Shown here piece after piece: positions 8,238 through 16,298 of a stretch of DNA of 34,511 nt. A model generated the notes under the pieces. The model was not told where the DNA came from. It was given only the letters and a program-made list of their open reading frames with translations, and searched no databases. This DNA is from Verrucomicrobiota bacterium (lineage in GTDB: Bacteria > Verrucomicrobiota > Verrucomicrobiia > JABWAM01 > JAHFSZ01): contig JAHFSZ010000024.1 in NCBI GenBank assembly GCA_023265515.1, positions 1 to 34,511 on the forward strand. The letters are read 5' to 3'. Each line of letters starts with the position of its first letter. The stretch's first letter is position 1. Both the position numbers and the translations under genes were made by a program.

Positions 8238-9076
8238 ATGATTTTGGTCCCTCCCACCGATTCCATGTAAAGATCTTCGAGCGTGGACGTCGGGTGTGAC
8301 GTGCTCTCGAGCTTGCCGCTCCGGCTGATCAGTTCCTCGACGGCTCGCTTATCCTGCTCGGAGAGGCCGGAGGCGATAAATTGGAACTGGTCCTTTTTCG
8401 AGAGAAGTTCCTTCACATTGCCTTCCAGCACCTTTTTACCGTAGCGCAGGATGGAAATTCGATCGCAAACGTCCTGCACCTGGGACAGCAGGTGCGAGCA
8501 GAGGATCACCGTCTTGCCCATCTTTTTAAGCTTGATGATGAGATTGCGGATGTCGATGGAACCTTCCGGATCGACGCCCGCGGTCGGCTCGTCCAGAAGC
8601 AGGAGCTTTGGATCGTGGATCATTGCCTGTCCAAGCCCGATGCGCTGAAGCATTCCCTTCGAGTATCCGGCGAGCCGGCGGTGGCGACTCTGGCTCAGGC
8701 CGACGAGCTCGAGGATCTCGTCGATTTTCCGTTCAAGCGCCGGTCCGGTCACGCGGCAGAGCTTGCCGTAGAAGCGAAGCGTCTCCTCGCCGTTGAGGTA
8801 ACGGTAAAAATAAGGATTTTCCGGCAACAGGCCCACATGCAGCCGCGAGACGACGGTCTCCGACGAGCGGCCGAAAACGGTCGCTTCGCCTTCCGTCGGT
8901 TGGTGAAGACCCAGGATGAGCTTGAGAGTGGTGCTCTTGCCCGAGCCGTTGGGGCCAAGCAGGCCGTAGACCTCTCCTTCATTGATCTTCAGATTGAGAT
9001 GGTCAAGGGCTATAACCTTGCGCTTCAATCCAATGCGAAAGTGCTTTGTGAGGTCCTTCGTTTCGACGGCGTACAT
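8234..9076 (-). CDS. ABC transporter ATP-binding protein
   Basis: The 280-aa nucleotide-binding subunit has Walker A GPNGSGKST near residue 41, a degenerate signature YSKGMLQRIG in place of LSGGQ (normal for this export subfamily), Walker B LLLLDEPTAGVD and the switch histidine in CSHLL. The N-terminus (DLTKHFRIGLKRKVIALDHLNLKI) is typical of the ABC-2 exporter class with NosF- and CcmA-like members. It pairs with the coupled permease immediately downstream. Upstream, 13 bases separate it from acylphosphatase. Function: ATP-driven export of an unknown substrate. Confidence 0.93.
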   Translation of the reverse strand: MYAVETKDLTKHFRIGLKRKVIALDHLNLKINEGEVYGLLGPNGSGKSTTLKLILGLHQPTEGEATVFGRSSETVVSRLHVGLLPENPYFYRYLNGEETLRFYGKLCRVTGPALERKIDEILELVGLSQSRHRRLAGYSKGMLQRIGLGQAMIHDPKLLLLDEPTAGVDPEGSIDIRNLIIKLKKMGKTVILCSHLLSQVQDVCDRISILRYGKKVLEGNVKELLSKKDQFQFIASGLSEQDKRAVEELISRSGKLESTSHPTSTLEDLYMESVGGTKII

Positions 9077-9089
9077 ACTGGGCAGCAGT

Positions 9090-9362
9090 TTAGTGTGGTA
9101 TGGAAAAACCGGTCAGTCCCTTTTCCGCAGCAGTCCAGTTCACAACGGCTTTGGTAATTAACCCTTTCAAATGGCTTTCGTCAACCGCCTTGAGAAACTC
9201 ACCAACCTCCCCTTCTTCCCCCTGGACCCAGAGCTCGACGCGCCCGTCATCGAGATTCTTGACCCAGCCGGTCACATCGAACCCCATGGCGATCTGGCGG
9301 CAGGAGTACCGGAACCCGACGCCCTGCACCCTCCCCGAATAAAAAATGTGCGCGGCTTTCAT
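9090..9362 (-). CDS. acyP: Acylphosphatase
   Basis: The 90-aa enzyme hydrolyses carboxyl-phosphate bonds such as acetyl phosphate and carbamoyl phosphate. Both family signatures are present: [12 protein letters not shown] with the phosphate-binding arginine, and [17 protein letters not shown] with the catalytic asparagine. The track uses a GTG at 9371; I prefer the ATG at 9362 ([10 protein letters not shown]), which gives the usual N-terminal length, though neither start has a convincing ribosome binding site. It sits between a small membrane protein gene and the ABC ATPase; there is no obvious link to transport. Confidence 0.93.
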   Translation of the reverse strand: MKAAHIFYSGRVQGVGFRYSCRQIAMGFDVTGWVKNLDDGRVELWVQGEEGEVGEFLKAVDESHLKGLITKAVVNWTAAEKGLTGFSIPH

Positions 9363-9389
9363 CTCCAACACTCGAAAGGGATTTTGCGC

Positions 9390-9575
9390 TCACTTTCTCT
9401 TGAAAAGGTTAAAAATGACACCCTGAAAAGCGATGAAAAGAAAGAAAATAACCGCGAGAGGCAGGAACCACCAAAGCCCCAGGATCGCGAGCAGGACCAG
9501 GATGAAAATGACGCTCAGAAGAAAGCATCCGGCGACGATGAAGTTCTCCTTAAACTGGCGGCTCGGGGTCCACAT
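9390..9575 (-). CDS. Small membrane protein, unknown function
   Basis: The 61-aa predicted protein has two strongly hydrophobic stretches (NFIVAGCFLLSVIFILVLLAIL and WWFLPLAVIFFLFIAFQGVIF) and ends NLFKRK, a positive-inside tail. It fills the gap between the glycosyltransferase stop (9597) and acylphosphatase, with 21- and 27-base spacers in the same orientation, which is why I think it is real. I recognise no family. A chance ORF in GC-rich DNA would rarely give two clean membrane helices. Confidence 0.6.
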   Translation of the reverse strand: MWTPSRQFKENFIVAGCFLLSVIFILVLLAILGLWWFLPLAVIFFLFIAFQGVIFNLFKRK

Positions 9576-9596
9576 GGAATCGTCGTTTGCCGCGAA

Positions 9597-10781
9597 TCAG
9601 ATCCCAATTTGTTTCGCCATTGCGCCGCAAACTTTTTTCGCATCGAAATAGTCGCGCGCCAGAGCCTCCGCCGCCTTCGCGTGCCTGGCCGGATCGGAGA
9701 GGATCGCGTCAATGGCCGCCTGGATGTCGGCCACACTCCGAAATGAAAAGAGCCCCTCGCCTACCGGAATGCACGTCGCGAAACCCGTATCCTGGGTGAT
9801 CACCGGCCGGCCGGCCGCCAGATAGCAGGCGCTTCGGTCACTGAACCAGCCGGTGTTGAGCCGGATATACTGGTCCTTGGCCACCGTCCATTCCGCGTCG
9901 CTCGATTGGATGTAGTCCCGGTAACGCGAAAATTCCGCCGACATCTCGTGCGGCTCGCTCAACACCCAGCCCTGCCTGCGGAACAGCTCTTCGCTCGCCG
10001 GGTCAGCCCGCATGTCGGTCGCCATCTCCCAAGACAAGGATTTTTTAGCGCGCACCGCGCGCGGAAGATCCGAAAATTTCAAAAACTCGAACGTCTTCGA
10101 CCAGTAGTAGATCTTGTTTTTCCAGACGATGTCCTTGCCCTTGGTTTCCCAGTTGGCCACGGTCGTGACGCGAAAATCGCCGGAACCCGAAGCCCGGCGC
10201 TCCTGCTTCCAAAGATCGAGAATAATCGGCTGGCGAGTCGGCCGCCATTGAATCCCTTCGAGCACCGGCAGAGGACAGTCCTCCCGGCCGATGTTTTCGC
10301 CGAAGGTAAAGTGGATGTGATGGCTCTTCAGGTAGTGGATCGTGTCGGTGATCCCCTTGGCCAGCTTGATCTGTTCGATGCCCGGATCGCTCTCCACATA
10401 GACGAGACACTTCGCTTTGCGAACATGCTCGGTCATTTCCTGCGCCCCGCAAAGGTTCAGCACGGCGTCGGCCTCAGTCAGCGTCCGGTTAAAGAGGGCG
10501 GCCTCGCACCCGAATGTTTCCGCCGGTCTCCGATAGGCGGCACGGAATCCCCAATGAAACCCATACTGCTCCGCGAGTCGCTTGGTCACCTCAACGGCGT
10601 AGGAACAGTCTTCGGTAATCGTCGTTTGCTTTGCGTCGTAGGGCCAGCTCGTCGTGTCCTCGAAATAATAAACGTCGAAGCCGAGCCGTTGAAATCCGAT
10701 GATGTAGTGCAGGTGCTGCCAGATGACGCCGGCAATCGGACAGCGCGATAAGTAACCCATCAAAACGATTTTCTTTTTCAT
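9597..10781 (-). CDS. Glycosyltransferase-like protein
   Basis: The 394-aa protein starts KKKIVLMGYLSRCPIAGVIW, an N-terminal nucleotide-sugar fold opening like that of GT-B enzymes. Its C-terminal part (NTGWFSDRSACYLAAGRP, then DTGFATCIPVGEGLFSF and a helical end) looks like the donor-binding half of group 1/CgeB-type glycosyltransferases. I see no membrane segment, so it is probably cytoplasmic or peripheral. Its ATG overlaps the stop of the MsbA-like exporter gene by four bases (ATGA), tying it to the polysaccharide or glycolipid cluster. Donor and acceptor are unknown, and the exact GT family is uncertain. Confidence 0.72.
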   Translation of the reverse strand: MKKKIVLMGYLSRCPIAGVIWQHLHYIIGFQRLGFDVYYFEDTTSWPYDAKQTTITEDCSYAVEVTKRLAEQYGFHWGFRAAYRRPAETFGCEAALFNRTLTEADAVLNLCGAQEMTEHVRKAKCLVYVESDPGIEQIKLAKGITDTIHYLKSHHIHFTFGENIGREDCPLPVLEGIQWRPTRQPIILDLWKQERRASGSGDFRVTTVANWETKGKDIVWKNKIYYWSKTFEFLKFSDLPRAVRAKKSLSWEMATDMRADPASEELFRRQGWVLSEPHEMSAEFSRYRDYIQSSDAEWTVAKDQYIRLNTGWFSDRSACYLAAGRPVITQDTGFATCIPVGEGLFSFRSVADIQAAIDAILSDPARHAKAAEALARDYFDAKKVCGAMAKQIGI

Positions 10782-12565
10782 GAACTCCCCTGTTTTTGCG
10801 CGGCGTAGATTCTCGCGTAAACCCCGTTTTTTGCCAGCAATTCCTCGCCGCAGCCCGACTCGACGATCCGGCCATCTTCCAGCACCACGATCCGGTCACA
10901 CGCTTGTGCGACCGCGACACGGTGCGTCGCTACAACCGCCGTTCTGCCCTTCATTAGTTCGTGCAGAGACCCCAACAGCTCGCGCTCCGTTTCCGGGTCG
11001 AGCGAGGAAGTCGGCTCATCCATCAGCAGGATCGGCGCATTCTTCAGAAACGCGCGCGCCAGACCAATGCGCTGGCGCTGGCCGACGCTGAGCTGGATGC
11101 CGCGCTCGCCGACACGCGCGTCGAGCCCCTGTGGAAGCTTTTCGATGAATGCCATCGCCCGCGCCTGATCGGCGGCCCGTTGGATCTCCCCCGCCGCCGC
11201 GCTCAATTTCCCATACGCGATGTTTTCGCGGATGGTGGAGCTTAACAAAACCGTGTCCTGCAGCACCATCCCGATCTGCTTCCTCAGCGATTCTTTCCGG
11301 ACCGCGCGCAGGTCAAGGCCGTCGATCGTCACCACGCCCGTGTCCGGATCGTAGAATCGGGCAATCAGGGAAAGAAGGGTGGATTTGCCGCTGCCGGTCG
11401 GCCCGACGACCGCCACCATCTCCCCGGGCTGGATCTTCAGGTTGATCTCGTGCAACACCCGCTTTTGCTCATCATATCCGAATTCCACCGCCGTCAAGGC
11501 AATGGCTCCCTTGGCCCCCGGCATGCCGACCACCCCCGGCTGGTCTCGAAGGATTTCGGGACTGTCGAGCACCTCGAAGACCCTCTGCGCCCCCGCCGCC
11601 GCGCCCTCGAGCGCCCACGACGTGTAGCTGAGCGACTGCAGCGGTTCGTAGAGCATGTACAGATACGAAAGAAACATCGTCAGGTCGCCGACCGTCAGCT
11701 TCCCCGCCAGCACCTGCCGGGCACCGGCGTAGATCATCGCGGAAATGCCGACCGCCATCAGCGTCCCGATCACCAGCGCGGAAAGGACCTGCGTGAACGT
11801 GAGTTTCAGGTTGGCGTACATGCTGGCCGCCGCCTGCTCCTCGAATCGGTTGACCTCGTAGCCCTCGCGGCCGAAAGCGCGGACGATCCGGATCGCCCCG
11901 AGGCCCTCCTGCGTTTGCGACAAGAGGCTGCTTTCCGTCTCGGAGAGCGACGTCGTCTCCCGACGGATCCGTTCGGCGAAATAATAGATCGAATAGAGCA
12001 GGACCGGCGTGATCCCCAGCGCCAGCGCCGTCAACTGCCACGACTTCCAGAGCATCACCGTCAGAACGCCGGTCAGCGTCACAGCCGCCGTGAAAATCGT
12101 TGATAAACCCCGGTTGAAGATCGTCTGGATCGCGCCCGCGTCGTAGCTGACACGAAAGACCGAGTCGCCCGAATGACGCCGGTCATGGTACTTAAGCGAA
12201 AGCTCCTGCAATTGGGCGTACAAATCACAACGGACGCGGACCAGCGCCTTCAGGCCGGTTCTGACCTGGAGATACGTCGAAAGCATGTTCAACCCGCCGG
12301 CCGCCAGCGCGATGGAAACCAGCGCAAAGCAGAGTTTCGCGATCGCGGCCAGGTCGGCCCGGTGCGGCGTCAGATAATCGTCGATGATCACCTTCAGCGG
12401 CCACGGCCGGAGCAACTCCACGCCGATCTTTGCCAGGACCAGCGCCATTGCTCCTGCGATTGCCCATGAAAACTGCCGATAGTAGCGCGCGGCGCGGGCA
12501 TAAATCTCGAGGCTCGAATATTTACCAATCAGCTGTTTACCAAAAGGCTGTTCGGACAAACTCAT
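10778..12565 (-). CDS. ABC exporter, MsbA-like (fused permease and ATPase)
   Basis: I start at the ATG at 12565 (MSLSEQPFGKQL), which overlaps the upstream stop by four bases; the track start at 12604 adds 13 residues inside the neighbour. The 595-aa protein has an N-terminal six-helix ABC exporter domain (about 30-330) and a C-terminal ATPase with Walker A VGPTGSGKST, signature LSVGQRQR, Walker B ILLMDEPTSSLD and switch histidine ATHR. It is a half-transporter that should act as a homodimer, exporting lipid-linked or hydrophobic substrates (MsbA and type I-like). Coupling to a glycosyl hydrolase/glycosyltransferase fusion upstream and a glycosyltransferase downstream suggests a glycolipid or glycan intermediate as cargo. 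Confidence 0.92.
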   Translation of the reverse strand: MSLSEQPFGKQLIGKYSSLEIYARAARYYRQFSWAIAGAMALVLAKIGVELLRPWPLKVIIDDYLTPHRADLAAIAKLCFALVSIALAAGGLNMLSTYLQVRTGLKALVRVRCDLYAQLQELSLKYHDRRHSGDSVFRVSYDAGAIQTIFNRGLSTIFTAAVTLTGVLTVMLWKSWQLTALALGITPVLLYSIYYFAERIRRETTSLSETESSLLSQTQEGLGAIRIVRAFGREGYEVNRFEEQAAASMYANLKLTFTQVLSALVIGTLMAVGISAMIYAGARQVLAGKLTVGDLTMFLSYLYMLYEPLQSLSYTSWALEGAAAGAQRVFEVLDSPEILRDQPGVVGMPGAKGAIALTAVEFGYDEQKRVLHEINLKIQPGEMVAVVGPTGSGKSTLLSLIARFYDPDTGVVTIDGLDLRAVRKESLRKQIGMVLQDTVLLSSTIRENIAYGKLSAAAGEIQRAADQARAMAFIEKLPQGLDARVGERGIQLSVGQRQRIGLARAFLKNAPILLMDEPTSSLDPETERELLGSLHELMKGRTAVVATHRVAVAQACDRIVVLEDGRIVESGCGEELLAKNGVYARIYAAQKQGSS

Positions 12566-15135
12566 GACTTTTTGGCGGCTGGCGCAAGCAACAACATTCC
12601 ACAACGGCGGGCGGCGACTTTGACAATCTGGGCGATCCGGTTTCGACGCGAGAAACTCGAATAAAGCAGCATCAGCAGGAAAAAAATCACCGCGGCCACA
12701 TAGAAGAGCGATTCGTAGCCAACCTTGATCAGCGTCCAGAGCGTGATGACGGCAGCGACCGTGGCGACGACCTTCGAGAGCACGCTCAGTTCCGGCGCAA
12801 TGTGGACGCGCGTCAGCCGCTTGCCATGCCCATGTTCCTCGGTAACGCTCAACAGGCGCACCTGCGACCAGCGATTTCCATAGATCAGCAAATCCCAGTC
12901 ATCCCAGCCGGTGTCGATGGAAAAACGCCAGCCTTCCTGTTCAAGAAATTCACGGAGTGTCCCCAGCAATTGTTCGCGCCCGGCGCCCAGGTCGCTCCAG
13001 AAAGCGAGCGTCGCGGGCCGGTACCAGTCGATTTCCTCAGCGAGGCCCACCTTGCTGTAAATCACCCTGCGAGGTGTTCGCTTCTCCTTGGTCCGGGTGT
13101 AGTACCGCGCCCAGCCGCGTAAGAGCGGCTGAGTCAGGGCGAGAAAACTCGTCAGCAGACGGCTCCTCAGGCTGGAAAAACGCGCCTCAACCTTCGCCTG
13201 GAAGCCATAACTGAGCGCGACCCCCAGGGTGCAGGCTGCCATCGCGATCGCCACTGCCCAGAGTTCATGGACCTTCAGCGCAAGCAGAACGAATGCCATC
13301 GTTGTGAAGACCCATTCGATGCTGGAGACGACATGGACGAAATCCGATTCGCGCCGCGGGTAGACGCACTGAAAAAGACCGAAACCAAAGATGCCATGGT
13401 AGACGATGGGCCGGGTCAGCCAGCGGGAGAACCGGGGGGTTCCGTAGACCGCCCCCTTCCACTTGGCGGCGCCCGTTGCGCCGAAATACAGCAAGTGCTT
13501 GAACCGCAGCAGCGCCTCCGCTTCGCCGTAGCCGGCCTGCTGGCGGTAGTAGGCGCCGATGGTGAAACGCCGGTGATGCCAGACGATGGCCGAGGGACTG
13601 AAGCCGATCTTGAACCCTCCCTGCAACAGCCGCCAGCAAACGTCGACATCGTCGCCCGCCTTCCGGAAAACCGGATCGAAGCTGTCGATGGTCCCCAGGG
13701 CCCACTTATAAAAAGCCATGTTACAACCCGGAATATGCTCGGCTTCGGTATCAGTGAGCAGAACGTGGCTCGGGCTTCCCGGCGCGGCGGCGACGCACGC
13801 CTGGGTCCGGTCATGCGCCGGCGGCGAAATGTTGGGCCCTCCCACGGCCGCGTAATCGCCCGATTCGAGCGTCTGGACCAGGTAGCTGAGCCAGTCCTTG
13901 TCGGCAATGCAATCCGAATCCGTGAAGGCCACGATCTCGCCCGTCGCGGCCGCGATGCCGTCGTTGCGCGCAACGCTCAGTCCCCGGTTCACGGATTGCC
14001 GGATATAGTTGACCATCGGATAGCCGCGGATGATTTCAAAGGTGCGGTCCGTTGAGCCGTCGTCGACGACGATCACTTCGTAATCGGGATAATCGAGCTC
14101 AACGAGCGACTGAAGGCACGCCTCGAGCGTTCGTGAACCGTTGTAGGTGGCGACCACGACCGAGACTTTCGGAACTTCTTTCAGGCTGAGCTTGAGCGGC
14201 GCACTGAAGAGAGACTGAAGCTCGCGGTAGGCTTTCTTCGGCTTGCGCTTCGAGTCGACGAGGCCGAACTTCCAGTCCTCAACCAGGTGCCCGCCCGTAT
14301 ACCACTCATCGGTCCAGGAAAAGAGGATGGTCCCCGCAAGGCCCATGCGCCAGACCGATTCGACGTGCCATTTGAGCATCCGCGCCTGTTCCTCCTGGCC
14401 GTGACGCTGCGTATCGAGGCCGAATTCACCGAGAATCAGCGGCTTGTCGCCAACCAGGTTCTGGAGCCGTGCAAGATAGCGCTCCAGCTCCGCCTGCCGG
14501 TGGAGATAGACGTTGAAGCAGAAAAAATCGACGTTGGAGGGCAGCAGGTACTCCGTGGAGGGGTAGTTCGCGTAGGTCATCAGGCTCAGGCCATCGACCT
14601 GCTTGGCCGCGTCCACGAGCGATTCGATAAACCGCTCCATCCGGTCGGCCCCATACCATCGGACAATCCCCGATGGCACCTCATTGCCTACGGTGTAGCC
14701 CAAAAGGGCCGGATGGCCATTATTTTTTCCCACCGCCAGGCAGACCGTCTCGCGGATTTTGCGACGGACCTCCTTGGAATCGAGAAAACAGACGTGCTGT
14801 TCCCATGGAATCGTCACCAGCACCCGGAGATCCTCTTTAGCGCAGTCATCGAGGAAGTCGGCCGGCGGCACATGATAGATCCGCAGCAGGTTGAAACCAG
14901 CCTCGCGGATCATCCGAATGTCCTTTGCGCGCACTTCGCCGGAGGGCAGATGGACCCCTCCCTCGGGTGGGAACGGGCCGTAGGTCACCCCGCGCGCAAA
15001 GAACTTCTGGCCGCCCTGGAAGAAAAACTTGGACCGGGCTCGGATCATCTGAAGCCGGTGTTGTTCGACAGGAAGCGTTCTGGTCAGGCGTTCTTCCGAA
15101 CGGGCGGTGATCATAATTGACAAACCAAGCTTCAT
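12562..15135 (-). CDS. Fusion of glycoside hydrolase-like domain and GT2 glycosyltransferase, membrane protein
   Basis: Starting at the ATG at 15135 gives 857 aa (the track uses a TTG at 15147). Residues about 40-310 resemble a GH2/GH5-type TIM barrel: KFFARGVTYGPF opening, acid/base candidate E152 in GYTVGNEVP, and nucleophile candidate E237 in LILGEFGLDT. Residues about 322-570 form a GT2 domain: VSVVVATYNGSRTLEACLQS, VVDDGSTD, FTDSDC (DxD-like), PGCNMAF and AGDDVDVCWRL. Hydrophobic helices near 605-645 and 785-830 anchor the C-terminus in the membrane. It is translationally coupled (ATGA) to the MsbA-like exporter. I infer a role in making or trimming a surface glycan; the substrate is unknown. 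Only 11 bases separate it from divergent purC. Confidence 0.85.
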   Translation of the reverse strand: MKLGLSIMITARSEERLTRTLPVEQHRLQMIRARSKFFFQGGQKFFARGVTYGPFPPEGGVHLPSGEVRAKDIRMIREAGFNLLRIYHVPPADFLDDCAKEDLRVLVTIPWEQHVCFLDSKEVRRKIRETVCLAVGKNNGHPALLGYTVGNEVPSGIVRWYGADRMERFIESLVDAAKQVDGLSLMTYANYPSTEYLLPSNVDFFCFNVYLHRQAELERYLARLQNLVGDKPLILGEFGLDTQRHGQEEQARMLKWHVESVWRMGLAGTILFSWTDEWYTGGHLVEDWKFGLVDSKRKPKKAYRELQSLFSAPLKLSLKEVPKVSVVVATYNGSRTLEACLQSLVELDYPDYEVIVVDDGSTDRTFEIIRGYPMVNYIRQSVNRGLSVARNDGIAAATGEIVAFTDSDCIADKDWLSYLVQTLESGDYAAVGGPNISPPAHDRTQACVAAAPGSPSHVLLTDTEAEHIPGCNMAFYKWALGTIDSFDPVFRKAGDDVDVCWRLLQGGFKIGFSPSAIVWHHRRFTIGAYYRQQAGYGEAEALLRFKHLLYFGATGAAKWKGAVYGTPRFSRWLTRPIVYHGIFGFGLFQCVYPRRESDFVHVVSSIEWVFTTMAFVLLALKVHELWAVAIAMAACTLGVALSYGFQAKVEARFSSLRSRLLTSFLALTQPLLRGWARYYTRTKEKRTPRRVIYSKVGLAEEIDWYRPATLAFWSDLGAGREQLLGTLREFLEQEGWRFSIDTGWDDWDLLIYGNRWSQVRLLSVTEEHGHGKRLTRVHIAPELSVLSKVVATVAAVITLWTLIKVGYESLFYVAAVIFFLLMLLYSSFSRRNRIAQIVKVAARRCGMLLLAPAAKKS

Positions 15136-15146
15136 AACCTTAACCA

Positions 15147-16037
15147 ATGGGGATGATGAATAAAGAAGATTCTGCCCTGCTGGATGTTGACATCCCCGGT
15201 TTGACGAAGTCCAAGACTGGAAAAGTCAGGGAAATTTTCGATTTGGGCAACCGTCTTCTCATCGTCGCCACCGACCGCATTTCCGCATTTGATTGCATCC
15301 TGCCGGTCGGCATCCCGCGCAAGGGCGAGGTCCTCACCGCCATTTCGCGGTTCTGGTTTGAAAAACTCAGCTCGATCTGTCCCAACCACGTCGTCCCGGA
15401 GCCACCTCCGATTCCCGTGCGCGGCGGACCGCTCGAAAAGCGTTCGATGCTCGTCAAAAAAACAAAACCCTTTGCCGTCGAGTGCGTCGTCCGCGGCTAC
15501 CTGGCCGGCTCCGGGTGGAAGGAGTATCAGAAGGACGGCAGGGTCTGCGGCATCCCCCTGCCCAAAGGGCTGAAAGAATCCTCCGAACTGCCCGAACCCA
15601 TTTTCACGCCGAGCACCAAGGCCGAAGCCGGCCACGATGAAAATATCTCCTTCGAAGAGGCCGCGAAGATCGTCGGCGGATCAACTGCCGAAAAACTCCG
15701 CGATGACAGCCTTCGTATTTACAAGCAAGCCCGCGACTACGCGCGTGGGCGCGGCATCATCATCGCGGATACCAAGTTTGAGTTCGGCCTTGCCGACGGC
15801 AAAATCCTCCTCATCGACGAGGTTCTGACGCCCGATTCCTCGCGCTTCTGGCCGGCCGACCAGTACCAGCCGGGCCGGGGCCAGCCCAGCTTCGACAAAC
15901 AATTTGTCCGCGATTACCTCGAAACGCTCGACTGGGACAAGAAGCCACCCGCCCCAACACTTCCCCCCGAAATCGTGGCCAAAACCCGCGACAAATATCT
16001 CGAGGCGTATGAGAGGCTTACGGGGCAGACATTGTAG
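15147..16037 (+). CDS. purC: Phosphoribosylaminoimidazole-succinocarboxamide synthase
   Basis: The protein is 296 aa. SAICAR synthetase joins CAIR and aspartate with ATP, step eight of de novo purine synthesis. Family blocks are clear: [12 protein letters not shown] (nucleotide loop), [29 protein letters not shown], and ADTKFEFGL followed by [14 protein letters not shown]. The length matches the longer yeast Ade1-like bacterial type. ATG codons at 15147, 15153 and 15156 are all possible starts and none has a clear ribosome binding site. It is the only complete plus-strand gene. Its start lies 11 bases from the divergent fusion gene, so its promoter must lie inside that coding region. Confidence 0.97.
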   Translation: MGMMNKEDSALLDVDIPGLTKSKTGKVREIFDLGNRLLIVATDRISAFDCILPVGIPRKGEVLTAISRFWFEKLSSICPNHVVPEPPPIPVRGGPLEKRSMLVKKTKPFAVECVVRGYLAGSGWKEYQKDGRVCGIPLPKGLKESSELPEPIFTPSTKAEAGHDENISFEEAAKIVGGSTAEKLRDDSLRIYKQARDYARGRGIIIADTKFEFGLADGKILLIDEVLTPDSSRFWPADQYQPGRGQPSFDKQFVRDYLETLDWDKKPPAPTLPPEIVAKTRDKYLEAYERLTGQTL

Positions 16038-16049
16038 CTGGTAGCTAAC

Positions 16050-16298
16050 TCAGTCCTCATCCTGGCCCTTTTCGGCCCAGGGATCGACCTCCGCGGCTTC
16101 GTGACAGACGGCGGCCAAGCCGCAGGTGTCATAGGCATGGACGTATTTTTCCATGACCTGGCGGATCGCCTGGTGGACCGTCTTTATTTTCTCGGGATCA
16201 CCCGGCTTTCCCACAAGGCTCCGTACGGCGGCATCGGCCATTTCCTGGACAACATCGTCGAGTTTTTTATCGGTCAGCTGAATTTGAACGCGTTTCAT
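16050..16298 (-). CDS. Conserved-looking 82-aa protein coupled to resC, unknown
   Basis: The ORF starts MKRVQIQLTDKKLDDVV and overlaps the stop of the cytochrome maturation gene by four bases (ATGA), a strong sign that it is translated. It is helical and highly charged, without a signal peptide or membrane segment, and ends with an acidic tail (KGQDED). H54, C59, C65 and H66 (HAYDTC, then AAVCH) cluster and could bind a metal or form a redox pair. C-x5-CH is not a standard c-heme motif. I do not recognise the family. Its position as last gene of the heme/cytochrome maturation operon suggests an accessory role, but this is inference only. Confidence 0.65.
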   Translation of the reverse strand: MKRVQIQLTDKKLDDVVQEMADAAVRSLVGKPGDPEKIKTVHQAIRQVMEKYVHAYDTCGLAAVCHEAAEVDPWAEKGQDED

